Of a stretch of DNA of 64,000 bases, positions 27,133 through 38,438 are shown piece by piece. Below the pieces are notes generated by a model that was not told the origin of the DNA, ran no database searches, and saw only the letters and a list, made by a program, of their open reading frames with translations. Origin of the DNA: Kineobactrum salinum (GTDB lineage Bacteria; Pseudomonadota; Gammaproteobacteria; Pseudomonadales; Halieaceae); the NCBI RefSeq assembly GCF_010669285.1, contig NZ_CP048711.1:3038001-3102000 (forward strand). The letters run 5' to 3'. A program made the position numbers and the translations under genes. Positions within the stretch are counted from its first letter, which is position 1. Each line of letters begins with the position of its first letter.

Positions 27133-28791
27133 TCAGGCGGCTGCGCCCGCCAGCATCTCCCGGGCATGCGCCAGGGATTGCTCGGTGATTTTCACGCCGC
27201 CCAGCATGCGGGCGATTTCACGGGTACGCTGTTCTCCCTCCAGAACTGCCATCCGCGTATAGGCCGCCTGCTGGTCCGACTGTTTGCTCACCTGCAGATG
27301 GTGATGGCCCTGGGACGCCACCTGCGGCAGGTGCGTGACGCACAATACCTGGGTATCGCGGGCGAGGGTGCGCAGCAGATTGCCGACCACCTCCGCCACC
27401 GCACCACCAATACCGGCATCGACTTCATCGAACACCATGCTGGGCAGGGTGCCGTCGCTGGCAGTCACGACCTGGATGGCGAGGCTGATCCGCGACAGCT
27501 CGCCGCCGGAGGCGATTTTGGCCAGCGGCTGCGGCGGTGCTCCGGGGTTGGTGCTGATCAGGAATTCCACCTCTTCCGCGCCGTGGGGGTGGGGGGCTTT
27601 TGAGCTGCGCGGTTGCAGTGCTATTTCGAAGCGGCACTCGCCCATCGCCAGCGTGTCCAGCAGGTCCCGGGTCTTTTTGATAAGGGATTTGGCGGCCCTG
27701 GCCCGCTGTTTGCCGAGGGTGGCGGCATCGCGCTGGTACTGCGCGCGCAGGCCCGTCAGCTGCTCCTGCAGCTGTTCTATCCGCTGGCCGCCCTGGGTCA
27801 GACCCTCCAGCTCGGCCTGCAGTGTGGCCTGCAGCGCGGTCAATTCCTCGGGTTTGATCCGGTGTTTGCGGGCAATGTCATGGACCTGTTCCAGACGCCG
27901 TTCGACCTCTGCCAGCCGCGCCGGGTCCACCTCGACAGAGTCGATATAATGCTGGATTTCGGTGCGTGCTTCTTCCAGGCCGATGGCGGCGGATTCCAGC
28001 AGTTCGCGGGCGTTGTCGGCCGCCTTGCTGAGCTGGGAGTCGCCGCGTATCAACTGCAGCGCGTGGCGGGTACCGCTGGCCTGTTCTTCACAGATAGCCA
28101 GTGCCTGATGCGCGCCCTGCAGGATATCCTCGGCATTGGCCAGCAGTTTCAGGTCGCGCCCCAGCTCCTCCAGCTCACCGGGTTGCAGGGCCAGCTGGTC
28201 CAGTTCGTCCACCTGGTAGGCCAGCAGCTGGGCGCGGGCGGTCTGTTCCTCCCGCGCCCCGGTCAGCTCCTCCAACTCACGGCTGCCGCGCAGCCAGTCG
28301 GAGGCAGTCTGCTCCAGGCTGCGGGTCAGGGCCTGATGGCCGGCGTACTGGTCCAGCATGGCGCGCTGTACAGGCTTGCGCAGCAGTGACTGGTGCGCGT
28401 GCTGGCTGTGGATGTCGATCAGCAACCCGCCCAGCTCACTGCAGTCCTGCACTGTCGACGGGGTGCCGTTGATGTAGGCGCGGCTGCGGCCCTCGCTGGT
28501 GACCACCCGGCGCAGCAGGCATTCGTTGCCGGCATCCAGCTCGCGGGCTGCCAGCCAGGCACGGGCGGCCGGATTGGTCTCGAGCTCGAAGCAGGCGGAC
28601 ACTTCGGCGCGCTCGCTGCCGTGGCGAATGGCCTTGGGGTCGGCGCGGTCTCCCAGGCACAGGCCCAGTGCATCCAGCATGATGGACTTGCCGGCGCCCG
28701 TTTCGCCGGTAATCGCGGTCATCCCTTGCCGGAACTCCATCTCCAGCGTGTCGACGACGGTGTATTGGCTGATACTGATGTGGGTGAGCAT
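27133..28791 (-). CDS. recN: DNA repair ATPase RecN
   Basis: An SMC-like protein of 552 residues that helps join DNA ends during double-strand break repair. The N-terminus has MLTHISISQYTVVDTLEM and the Walker A GETGAGKS. A long coiled-coil-forming middle follows, then the ABC signature LAKIASGGELSRI and Walker B MVFDEVDAGIGG with the H-loop VTHLPQVA. The ATG at 28791 is the usual RecN start; the frame is open for 28 more codons upstream. No LexA-type CTGT-N8-ACAG operator was recognised with certainty before it. It is convergent with fur. Confidence 0.96.
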   Translation of the reverse strand: MLTHISISQYTVVDTLEMEFRQGMTAITGETGAGKSIMLDALGLCLGDRADPKAIRHGSERAEVSACFELETNPAARAWLAARELDAGNECLLRRVVTSEGRSRAYINGTPSTVQDCSELGGLLIDIHSQHAHQSLLRKPVQRAMLDQYAGHQALTRSLEQTASDWLRGSRELEELTGAREEQTARAQLLAYQVDELDQLALQPGELEELGRDLKLLANAEDILQGAHQALAICEEQASGTRHALQLIRGDSQLSKAADNARELLESAAIGLEEARTEIQHYIDSVEVDPARLAEVERRLEQVHDIARKHRIKPEELTALQATLQAELEGLTQGGQRIEQLQEQLTGLRAQYQRDAATLGKQRARAAKSLIKKTRDLLDTLAMGECRFEIALQPRSSKAPHPHGAEEVEFLISTNPGAPPQPLAKIASGGELSRISLAIQVVTASDGTLPSMVFDEVDAGIGGAVAEVVGNLLRTLARDTQVLCVTHLPQVASQGHHHLQVSKQSDQQAAYTRMAVLEGEQRTREIARMLGGVKITEQSLAHAREMLAGAAA

Positions 28792-28974
28792 AGGGGGCCT
28801 GATGAGGTTTGTGTAGTTATACCCCAGAAGTGGATGGGCATAAACATCTGTGCAAGTCTGCCGGAATTTCTGCAATCGATAAACGTGAACTCCGGCAGAC
28901 TCCTGACGCTGCTGTTTTGTATTCCGGCGATGCTGTGATACAACCTGTCACGGGGTCCAGGTAAACGGTAGGTA

Positions 28975-30008
28975 ATGAGCTCAGCTGAACTGTCAGAACG
29001 TGCGCATGTCATTCTCAAGGCATTGGTCGAGCGGCATATCCGTGACGGTCAGCCGGTGGGCTCCCGCACATTGCTGGAGGAAGCCGGCCTGCCGGTGAGT
29101 GCGGCGACGATACGCAATGTGATGTCCGATCTGGAGGAGCGCGGCCTGCTGCACTCGCCCCACACCTCGGCCGGGCGGGTGCCGACGGCGCAGGGTTACC
29201 GGCTGTTTGTGGATCGCCTGCTGGAGGTCCAGCCCATCGACGAGGCCGCTGTGGCCTCGCTGCGGGAACAGCTCAATCCGGACAAATCTTCAACCGAATT
29301 GATGCATTCGGCCTCCACCCTGTTGTCGACGATTACCGCCCACGCCGGCCTGGTGACGGTGCCGAAACCCGCCAGCCACCAGTTGCGGCAGGTGGAGTTC
29401 CTGCCGCTGTCGGGCGACCGGGTACTGGTGATCCTGGTGGTCAACGAGCGCGAGGTGCAAAACAGGATCATCCACACGCAGCGGCCATTTACCGAGCGCG
29501 AGCTGCGCGAAGCCGCTGCGCTGGTCAACCAGCGTTATGCCGGGCAGGCGCTGAGCCGGGTGCAGGCGCAGATCCTGCGGGAGATGGAAGAGGCCCGCAG
29601 CCGCATCGACAGCTACCTGCAGGCCGCGCTGGATTTGGCCAGCAAGGCGCTGGACCAGGAGCAGGCCGAGGACGAGTACCTGGTGGCAGGGGAGTCGCGC
29701 CTGCTGGGCAATGTGACTGCCGAGGAGCTGGGCAAGCTGCGCGAGTTGTTCGAGGCCTTCGAGCGCAAGAAGGATCTGCTGCACCTGCTCGAGCGCTGTT
29801 CCCGCGCCAATGGCGTGCAGATATTCATCGGCGATGAGGCGGGTTATGAGGTATTTGGTGATTACAGCGTGATTACCGCCCCTATACCGACGGCGCCCGG
29901 GTACTGGGTGTCCTGGGTGTTATCGGCCCGACCCGGATGGCCTACGAACGGGTCATCCCGGTAGTGGATGTCACCGCGCGCATGCTCAGTTCCGCGCTGT
30001 CACACTGA
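28975..30008 (+). CDS. hrcA: heat-shock repressor HrcA, frame broken near the end
   Basis: A repressor of heat-shock genes, about 345 residues when restored. The N-terminal winged helix reads [30 protein letters not shown], then [18 protein letters not shown]. The middle GAF-like region has [17 protein letters not shown]. The last 40 or so codons lie in another frame ([21 protein letters not shown], the family's C-terminus, to TGA at 30006-30008). One extra C in the C4 run 29879-29882 joins them as [12 protein letters not shown]. It is first in the chaperone block, yet no CIRCE operator is visible before grpE or dnaK. Confidence 0.92.
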
Positions 30009-30073
30009 TCTCCCTGGGGCGGCACGGTCCCGTGCCGGAATGCCCTGAAAATCATCCTTGAGCAGTACAGGCA

Positions 30074-30102
30074 CTTGAAAACGCCAGGTACGGCCCTATA
30101 TC
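30074..30102 (+). promoter_or_regulatory. sigma32-like heat-shock promoter before grpE
   Basis: CTTGAAA (30074-30080), a 13-base spacer, then CCCTATATC (30094-30102) match the RpoH consensus CTTGAAA and CCCCATNTA in six of eight fixed -10 positions. It lies about 78 bp before the grpE start. Confidence 0.72.
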
Positions 30103-30179
30103 CACGGAAACCGCTGTGGACGGGCGGCGCTGCCGCTTGTCCCCGAAACCCGGAATTCAGCCATCCATGGAGTGTAGAC

Positions 30180-30818
30180 GTGGCCGACAGAGAGCAAAAA
30201 ACACCCGCAACCGAAGCGCCTGAGGGTACAGAGGGTATAGACGAGAGCACCGCCGCGGACGCAGCAGCGGCGGCTGAGGCGGTGGCTGCCGACGATGCCG
30301 CGGCGGCGGACAGTGTCGCGGAGGGTAACGGTGACAGCGACTCGTCGCCCGGGGAGTTGATGGCGCAATTGGAGACAGACCTGCAGCAGGCCCGGGATGC
30401 GGCCCTGCGTGCCCATGCCGATGCCCAGAACATCAAGCGCCGGGCAGAGCAGGATATCGAGAAGGCCCACAAGTTCGCGCTGGAATCCTTCTGCAAGGAA
30501 CTGCTGCCGGTAGTGGATAACCTGGAGCGGGCGCTGGAAGTCACCAGTGGCCACGATGGCTCGATCAAGCCCATCGTCGAGGGGCTGGAGTTGACGCTGA
30601 AGAGCTTCCAGGATGCACTGAAGAAGTTCCACATAGAAGTGGTCGACCCCCAGGGCGAACCCTTCGATCCCCAGCTGCACCAGGCCATGAGCATGGTCGA
30701 GAACGGCGAGGTAGAGCCCAACACCGTGATTGCGGTGATGCAAAAGGGCTACACCCTGCATTCCCGGCTGGTGCGCCCGGCCATGGTGATGGTAAGCAAG
30801 GCCCCCGCGGGGCAGTAA
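30180..30818 (+). CDS. grpE: nucleotide exchange factor GrpE
   Basis: A DnaK co-chaperone of 212 residues that releases ADP from DnaK. The first 55 residues are acidic and alanine-rich. They are followed by the long dimer helix ([25 protein letters not shown]) and the family's head region: [29 protein letters not shown] and [17 protein letters not shown] at 30180 is chosen because GGAG lies seven bases upstream; longer open frames have no better start. A sigma32-like promoter precedes it. dnaK starts 97 bp after its stop, with its own promoter. Confidence 0.95.
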   Translation: MADREQKTPATEAPEGTEGIDESTAADAAAAAEAVAADDAAAADSVAEGNGDSDSSPGELMAQLETDLQQARDAALRAHADAQNIKRRAEQDIEKAHKFALESFCKELLPVVDNLERALEVTSGHDGSIKPIVEGLELTLKSFQDALKKFHIEVVDPQGEPFDPQLHQAMSMVENGEVEPNTVIAVMQKGYTLHSRLVRPAMVMVSKAPAGQ

Positions 30819-30832
30819 AACGCGGCGCTACT

Positions 30833-30861
30833 CTTGAAATCCCCGGATCAGGGCCAATATA
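30833..30861 (+). promoter_or_regulatory. sigma32-like heat-shock promoter before dnaK
   Basis: CTTGAAA (30833-30839), a 13-base spacer, then GCCAATATA (30853-30861) fit the RpoH consensus in six of eight fixed -10 positions, with the same spacing as the grpE promoter. The -35 starts 14 bp after the grpE stop. Confidence 0.75.
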
Positions 30862-30915
30862 CACAACTAGTCAAGATTGCGGCCGGCAGCACCGGCCCGA
30901 ATGAGGAGACAAACA

Positions 30916-32853
30916 ATGGCTAAGATAATCGGTATCGACCTCGGCACCACCAACTCCTGCGTCGCCATACTGGAAGGCGGCAAGGCCAAGGTGATCGAGA
31001 ATTCCGAGGGCGATCGCACCACGCCGTCGATCGTCGCCTACACCGAGGACGGTGAGATCCTGGTGGGCCAGAGTGCCAAGCGCCAGTCGGTCACCAACCC
31101 CCACAATACGCTGCATGCCGTCAAGCGCCTGATCGGGCGCAAGTTCAAGGATGACGTCGTGCAAAAAGACATCAAGATGGTCCCCTACAAGATCATCGAA
31201 GCCGACAATGGCGATGCCTGGGTACAGGCCAAGGACGAAAAAATGGCGCCGCCGCAGGTGTCTGCGGAAGTCTTGCGCAAGATGAAGCGCACCGCCGAGG
31301 AATACCTGGGTGAGACCGTGACCGAAGCGGTCATTACCGTGCCCGCCTATTTCAACGATTCCCAGCGCCAGGCCACCAAGGATGCCGGCCGCATCGCCGG
31401 TCTCGAGGTCAAGCGCATTATCAACGAGCCCACCGCGGCGGCCCTGGCCTACGGCATGGACAAGGCCAAGGGCGATCGCACCATCGCGGTCTACGACCTC
31501 GGTGGCGGTACCTTCGACATCTCCATCATCGAGATCGCCGAAGTGGACGGCGAGCACCAGTTCGAGGTGTTGTCCACCAACGGCGACACCTTCCTCGGTG
31601 GTGAGGATTTCGACCTGCGCCTGATCGAGTATCTGGCAGCGGAGTTCAAGAAAGAGAGCGGCATCGACCTGCACAGCGATCCGCTGGCCCTGCAGCGCCT
31701 TAAGGAAGCGGCGGAGAAGGCCAAGATCGAGCTGTCCAGTTCGCAGCAGACCGAGGTCAACCTGCCCTATATCACCGCGGACGCAACCGGACCCAAGCAC
31801 CTGGTGGTCAAACTGTCGCGCTCCAAGCTGGAGTCACTGGTGGAGGCGCTGGTCAAGCGTTCCATGGAGCCGGTCAAGGTCGCATTGCAGGACGCCGGCC
31901 TGAGCCCCAGCGAAATCAACGACGTGATCCTGGTCGGTGGTCAGACCCGGATGCCGATGGTGCAAAAGGCGGTAGCCGACTTCTTCGGCAAGGAGCCGCG
32001 CAAGGATGTGAACCCTGACGAGGCAGTCGCGATGGGTGCCGCAATCCAGGGTGCGGTGCTGTCCGGTGACGTCAAGGACGTCCTGCTGCTGGATGTTACG
32101 CCGCTGACCCTGGGCATCGAGACCATGGGCGGGGTGGCCACGCCGCTGATCGAGAAGAACACGACAATTCCGACCAAGAAGTCGCAGACCTTCTCCACTG
32201 CCGATGACAACCAGACCGCAGTGACCATCCACGTGGTGCAGGGCGAGCGCAAGCAGGCGGGCCAGAATAAATCCCTGGGCCGCTTCGATCTGGCGGATAT
32301 TCCGCCGGCACCGCGCGGCATGCCCCAGATCGAGGTCACCTTCGACCTGGACGCCAACGGTATCCTCAATGTCTCCGCCAAGGACAAGGCCACCGGCAAG
32401 GAGCAGTCCATCCGCATCACCGCCTCCGGCGGCCTGAGCGAGGAGGAAATCGAGAAAATGGTGGCAGACGCCGAGATGAATGCCGATGCCGACGCCAAGT
32501 TCGAGGAGCTGATCACCGCCCGCAACACCTGTGACGGCCTGATTCACGCCGCGCGCAAGACGCTGGAAGAGGCTGGCGACAACGCCACCGAGGAAGAGAA
32601 GGCGGCTATCGAGGCGGCAATCACCGAAGCCGATGAGGCGATGAAGGCCAACGACAAGGACGCCATCGACAAGGCCGGGACCCGGCTGACAGAGGCGACC
32701 GGGCCCGTCGCGCAGAAGATGTATGCGGCCCAGGCCGCCGCAGCGCAGGAGGGCTCCGGAGAAGGAGCAGGCGACGCGGGCGAGCAGGGCAAGAAGGCCG
32801 GCGACGACGTGGTGGATGCCGAGTTTGAAGAAGTGAACGACGACAAGAAGTAA
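30916..32853 (+). CDS. dnaK: chaperone DnaK (Hsp70)
   Basis: An ATP-driven chaperone of 645 residues that binds exposed hydrophobic segments. The ATPase domain opens with [20 protein letters not shown] and contains [36 protein letters not shown] and [12 protein letters not shown]. The linker [19 protein letters not shown] leads to the substrate domain ([15 protein letters not shown]), the helical lid and the C-terminal tail ending [10 protein letters not shown], the EEV-type proteobacterial tail. AGGAG lies upstream of the ATG. It works with the flanking grpE and dnaJ. Two hairpins separate it from dnaJ. Confidence 0.98.
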   Translation: MAKIIGIDLGTTNSCVAILEGGKAKVIENSEGDRTTPSIVAYTEDGEILVGQSAKRQSVTNPHNTLHAVKRLIGRKFKDDVVQKDIKMVPYKIIEADNGDAWVQAKDEKMAPPQVSAEVLRKMKRTAEEYLGETVTEAVITVPAYFNDSQRQATKDAGRIAGLEVKRIINEPTAAALAYGMDKAKGDRTIAVYDLGGGTFDISIIEIAEVDGEHQFEVLSTNGDTFLGGEDFDLRLIEYLAAEFKKESGIDLHSDPLALQRLKEAAEKAKIELSSSQQTEVNLPYITADATGPKHLVVKLSRSKLESLVEALVKRSMEPVKVALQDAGLSPSEINDVILVGGQTRMPMVQKAVADFFGKEPRKDVNPDEAVAMGAAIQGAVLSGDVKDVLLLDVTPLTLGIETMGGVATPLIEKNTTIPTKKSQTFSTADDNQTAVTIHVVQGERKQAGQNKSLGRFDLADIPPAPRGMPQIEVTFDLDANGILNVSAKDKATGKEQSIRITASGGLSEEEIEKMVADAEMNADADAKFEELITARNTCDGLIHAARKTLEEAGDNATEEEKAAIEAAITEADEAMKANDKDAIDKAGTRLTEATGPVAQKMYAAQAAAAQEGSGEGAGDAGEQGKKAGDDVVDAEFEEVNDDKK

Positions 32854-32873
32854 GCGTCAGCGCTTCTGTCATA

Positions 32874-32893
32874 CGGGGCGGAAAGCCGCCCCG
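32874..32893 (+). terminator. GC-rich hairpin between dnaK and dnaJ
   Basis: A perfect 8-bp stem CGGGGCGG/CCGCCCCG closes an AAAG loop 20 bp after the dnaK stop. No T-run follows. It could attenuate transcription or block 3' decay so that dnaK is made in excess over dnaJ. Confidence 0.5.
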
Positions 32894-32905
32894 GATATAC
32901 CAACC

Positions 32906-32941
32906 ACGACGACGCGGGGACCCAGGTGCCCGCGTAGTCGT
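32906..32941 (+). repeat. 13-bp inverted repeat before dnaJ
   Basis: ACGACGACGCGGG and CCCGCGTAGTCGT pair over 13 bp with one mismatch around a 10-base loop. The second arm ends 31 bp before the dnaJ start. It may act with the preceding hairpin as an RNA processing or attenuation signal. Confidence 0.5.
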
Positions 32942-32972
32942 TTGCGAGGGTGGGGTTTAACGCCAGCTGTCT

Positions 32973-34909
<1,937 letters not shown>

Positions 34910-34936
34910 AAAGCCGCCGGCAGCGAGAGAGGAAAC

Positions 34937-35791
34937 GTGAGCGAACACATTGTAACGATCGATGAGAGCAATGCCGTCAGGCTGCTGATTGAGGAGTCGC
35001 ATCAGCGCCCGGTGGTGGTGGATTTCTGGGCCGCCTGGTGCGAACCCTGCAAGGCGCTGATGCCAGTGCTGGAGAAACTGGCCAACGAATACGGCGGCGC
35101 CTTCCTGCTGGCCAAGGTCAACGCCGACGAGCAGCCGATGATCACCCAGCAGTTTGGCGTGCGCAGCCTGCCCACGGTGATGGTGCTGCAGGACGGCCAG
35201 CCGGTGGATGGTTTCGCCGGTGCCCAGTCGGAAAACCAGGTGCGTGAGCTGCTGGAGAAGTATCTGCCCAAACCCTGGGATGCCCTGCTCGAAGCGGGTC
35301 AGCAGGCCATCGCCCAGGGCGATTTCCGCGCTGCGCTGGTGCCCTTGCGCCAGGCCTGGGATGACTCCGGTCAGCGCCACGACATTACTTTGGCCTATGC
35401 ACATGCCCTGATTGAAAGCAACCGCCTGGACGAGGCCGACAAGGTGCTGGGTACCGTCATGATGGTGAATCAGGATGCCGGCTGGGAGCAACTGGTGGCG
35501 CAGCTGAAGGTCAAGCGCGAAGCCGCGAAGTCTCCCGAGATCGAGGCGCTGGAACAACAGCTTGTCGAGCAGCCGGAGAACCACGATATACGGGCGCAGC
35601 TGGCCATTCAGTACACCGATGCCGGCTACTACCGGGAGGCAATGGAGCACCTGATTGCCATCCTCCGGCAGGATCTCAACCATGCCGACGGCGCCACCCG
35701 TAAATCCCTGCTCGACACCATTGCCAGTCTCGGCAAGGGTGATCCCCTGGCAGCCGAATACCAGCGCAAGCTCTACAGTCTGCTGTACTGA
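34937..35791 (+). CDS. cnoX: CnoX/YbbN-type thioredoxin-TPR chaperedoxin
   Basis: A 284-residue cytoplasmic protein with an N-terminal thioredoxin domain (about 1-110) and C-terminal TPR-like helices (about 115-284). The thioredoxin motif is WAAWCEPCKALMP, so both redox cysteines are present, unlike E. coli CnoX where the first is lost. The later cis-proline lies in RSLPTVM. CnoX proteins hold unfolding proteins under oxidative stress and pass them to GroEL or DnaK. The GTG at 34937 has GAGGAAAC just upstream. It follows dapB by 27 bp, so it is probably co-transcribed with dnaJ, which fits a folding role. Confidence 0.88.
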   Translation: MSEHIVTIDESNAVRLLIEESHQRPVVVDFWAAWCEPCKALMPVLEKLANEYGGAFLLAKVNADEQPMITQQFGVRSLPTVMVLQDGQPVDGFAGAQSENQVRELLEKYLPKPWDALLEAGQQAIAQGDFRAALVPLRQAWDDSGQRHDITLAYAHALIESNRLDEADKVLGTVMMVNQDAGWEQLVAQLKVKREAAKSPEIEALEQQLVEQPENHDIRAQLAIQYTDAGYYREAMEHLIAILRQDLNHADGATRKSLLDTIASLGKGDPLAAEYQRKLYSLLY

Positions 35792-35806
35792 TACAGGCCA
35801 CCGTCC

Positions 35807-35832
35807 CCCGCTCAGGGATATCTCCGAGCGGG
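35807..35832 (+). terminator. possible terminator hairpin after cnoX
   Basis: CCCGCTC (35807-35813) pairs with GAGCGGG (35826-35832), 15 bp after the cnoX stop; the loop itself contains GGATATC. There is no T-run, so the call is weak. Confidence 0.3.
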
Positions 35833-35913
35833 ACTTCCCAGCCGCTTTCGCACCCCACAGCTCCAGCCCCCGGCCTTTTCCCCGCAGGCGGTCTGGTACG
35901 GGCTGTCTTTGTC

Positions 35914-35919
35914 TATAAT
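35914..35919 (+). promoter_or_regulatory. consensus -10 (TATAAT) before the acyl-CoA cluster
   Basis: A perfect TATAAT stands in GC-rich DNA about 130 bp before the first acyl-CoA dehydrogenase. The -35 region is weak, so the promoter may need an activator. Confidence 0.4.
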
Positions 35920-36049
35920 TGCCACAGCGGGTGAGGTGGAATCCTTGTTTTGCCGGCCCGGAATCGCTAAGGTACATGCCCGGGCAACGAAAAACATACC
36001 CAAAGGTCAAAATGACCTGCTGCAACCGACTACCAGTGAGGAAATAATT

Positions 36050-37227
36050 GTGGATACAAGCTTTGCACCGGAGGATCTGGCGTTTCGTGACGAGGTACGG
36101 GCATTCTTTGCCGAAGCCTGGGACGCCGAGCTGCAGGCCCGGCTGGACAATCCCGCCACCTTCAGGGAGGCGGTGGTTGAATGGCAGCAGCGGCTGTACC
36201 GCAAGGGCTGGATTGCGCCGGGCTGGCCGCAGCAGTACGGCGGTGCCGGCTGGAGCGCGACCCGCAAGTTCATCTATGAGTCCGAGCGTGCGGCTGCCGG
36301 TGTGCGCGACGTGATCCCTTCGGCCTGACCATGGTGGGCCCGGTGATCTACACCTTCGGTTCCGAGGAGCAGAAGCAGCGTTTCCTGCCCCGCATTCTCA
36401 ACAGTGAGGACTGGTGGTGCCAGGGCTACTCTGAAACCGGGGCCGGTTCGGATCTGGCCTCGCTGAAGACCCGGGCGGTGCGCGACGGCGATGATTATAT
36501 CGTCAGTGGCGCCAAGATCTGGACTACCTATGCCCAGTACGCCGACTGGATCTTTTGCCTGGTGCGCACCAACAGCGAGGGCAAGAAGCAGGAGGGCATC
36601 AGCTTCCTGCTGATCGATATGACCTCCCCCGGCATCAAGGTCAATCCCATCGTTACCATCGACAATCACCACAGCCTGAATGAGGTGGAGTTCAACGACG
36701 TGCGGGTACCCGTCGCCAACCTGATCGGCGAACAGGACAAGGGCTGGACCTATGCCAAGGCGTTGCTGGCCCACGAGCGCACCGCGATCGCCGGTGTCGC
36801 CGACAGCAAGCGCAATCTCGGCGAGCTGCGGGAATTGGCGGCGCGTGAAGTCAATGGCGGCCGGGCGCTGCTGGACGATCCACTGTTCCAGCAGCGCCTG
36901 TCCGACATCGAGATCGAGTTGATGGCGCTGGAATTCACCGAACTGCGGGTTTTGGCCACGGTGGCCTCCGGCGGTGCTCCGGGAGCCGAGTCCTCGCTGC
37001 TCAAAATCAAGGGAACGGAGCTACAGCAGGCCATTCAGGAACTGCGGATGGAGCTGGCCGGCTATTACCAGGGTGTGCTGCCCAATGAGCTCACTGCCGA
37101 ACAACTGGGGCATGAGTTCGGCTCGCGGGCCCAACAGGCGTTCATGTATGGCCGAGCCGCCACAATCTATGGCGGTTCCAACGAAGTGCAGAAAAACATC
37201 ATCGCCAAGGCTGTACTCGGCCTGTAA
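36050..37227 (+). CDS. acyl-CoA dehydrogenase, subunit 1, frame broken
   Basis: A FAD enzyme that oxidises acyl-CoA to the 2-enoyl-CoA, about 392 residues when restored. The first part (FAPEDLAFRDEVRAFFAEAWD to SERAAAGVRDVIP) continues in another frame as GLTMVGPVIYTFGSEEQKQRFLP. One extra C in the C3 run 36316-36318 joins them as DVIPFGLTM. Flavin-site motifs are CQGYSETGAGSDLAS and WTTYAQYADW; the C-terminus has YGRAATIYGGSNEVQKNIIA. GTG at 36050 has GAGGA seven bases upstream. The usual catalytic Glu position in IYEGT is Gly here, as in subunits of heterotetrameric FadE pairs. The next gene is the likely partner. Confidence 0.88.
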
Positions 37228-37250
37228 ACCCGCATCGGAGAACTGCAGCA

Positions 37251-38390
37251 ATGAATTTTGATTTTAGCGAAGAGCAGGGCATGCTGCGGGACAGCGTGGC
37301 GCGATTTGTCCAGGACAGCTATGACTTCGAGGCCCGCCGCAAAATCGCCGACTCGGAGCAGGGCATGAGCCGGGAGCACTGGCAGACCTTCGCCGAACTG
37401 GGCTGGCTGTCGGTGCCGTTCGCGGAGGCTCATGGTGGCTATGGCGGCAGTCCGGTGGATACGATGCTGCTGATGGAGGAATTCGGCAAGGGCCTGGTGC
37501 TGGAACCCTATCTGGCCACAGTGCTGCTGTTCGGCGGCCTGCTGCAGCGCGGCGGCAGCGAGGAGCAGCAGGCGGAGCTGATTCCCCGGATCATCGACGG
37601 CAGCTGCCAGGGCGCGTTCGCCTGTGTCGAACGCCAGAGCCGCTTTGAACTGACTGATGTCCAAACCCGTGCCGAAGCCGGTGCGGAAGGTTATCGCCTG
37701 AGCGGCGAGAAAGTGGTGGTGTACAACGGCACCAATGCAGACTATTTCATTGTCTCCGCGCGCACGTCTGGGGAGCAGTCCGATCGTGCCGGTATCACCC
37801 TGTTTCTGGTGCCGGCGGATACGGCGGGCCTGGAGCGCGTAGGCTACCGGATGATGGACGGACAGCTGGTGGCGAATATCGTGCTGCAGGACGTGACCGT
37901 GGCCGCGGAGCAGGTCGTCGGCAGCGTCGACCGGGGCATGGAACTGGTGGACGAAGTGGTGATCGCGGCCAATATCGCGCTGGCGGCGGAAGCGCTGGGC
38001 ATCATGGGGCAGCTCAACGCCAGGACCCTTGAATACAGCAAGACCCGCAAACAGTTCGGTGTGCCCATTGGCAGTTTCCAGGCACTGCAGCACCGTATGG
38101 TGGACACATTCGCAGCCTGTGAACAAACCCGATCGCTGTTGTACCGCGCGGTCTGCGAGCTCGATGGCGGGGGCCCCGACATTGCCGCCTGTGTGCATGC
38201 ACTGATGGTGATGGTGGATCGCGCGGGCAAGTTGATCTACGGCGAGGCCATCCAGTTGCACGGCGGCATGGGCCTCACCGACGAGCTGGACATCGGTCAC
38301 TACGCCAAGCGGTTGATGATGATCATCAGTCTGTTTGGTAACGGCGACTATCATCAGGCACAATTCAACCGCTTGCGTTATGCTGGTTAG
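37251..38390 (+). CDS. acyl-CoA dehydrogenase, subunit 2
   Basis: A second acyl-CoA dehydrogenase-fold protein of 379 residues, complete. It begins MNFDFSEEQGMLRDSVARFVQD and has LGWLSVPFAEAHGGYGGSPVD, SKTRKQFGVPIGSFQALQHRMVD and GEAIQLHGGMGLTDELDIGHY. The flavin-binding strand region is less conserved than in subunit 1 (QGAFACVERQSRFEL), which suggests a paired alpha2beta2 enzyme like those used on steroid or terpenoid side chains. GGAG precedes the ATG, 23 bp after subunit 1. The substrate is not visible from sequence. Confidence 0.88.
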   Translation: MNFDFSEEQGMLRDSVARFVQDSYDFEARRKIADSEQGMSREHWQTFAELGWLSVPFAEAHGGYGGSPVDTMLLMEEFGKGLVLEPYLATVLLFGGLLQRGGSEEQQAELIPRIIDGSCQGAFACVERQSRFELTDVQTRAEAGAEGYRLSGEKVVVYNGTNADYFIVSARTSGEQSDRAGITLFLVPADTAGLERVGYRMMDGQLVANIVLQDVTVAAEQVVGSVDRGMELVDEVVIAANIALAAEALGIMGQLNARTLEYSKTRKQFGVPIGSFQALQHRMVDTFAACEQTRSLLYRAVCELDGGGPDIAACVHALMVMVDRAGKLIYGEAIQLHGGMGLTDELDIGHYAKRLMMIISLFGNGDYHQAQFNRLRYAG

Positions 38391-38438
38391 CGCGCCGGTG
38401 CTGCCCGATCGCGAGGCCGGCCCCAACAGGAGTAGACT

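Noticed and set aside
28975-30008. HrcA as a true pseudogene or a programmed frameshift
   Set aside because: The same one-base loss in G/C runs affects nine other unrelated genes, and no slippery-site and stimulator pattern is shared, so sequence error explains it better.
30009-30915. A CIRCE operator in the grpE-dnaK gaps
   Set aside because: No TTAGCACTC/GAGTGCTAA pair or near match was found on either strand.
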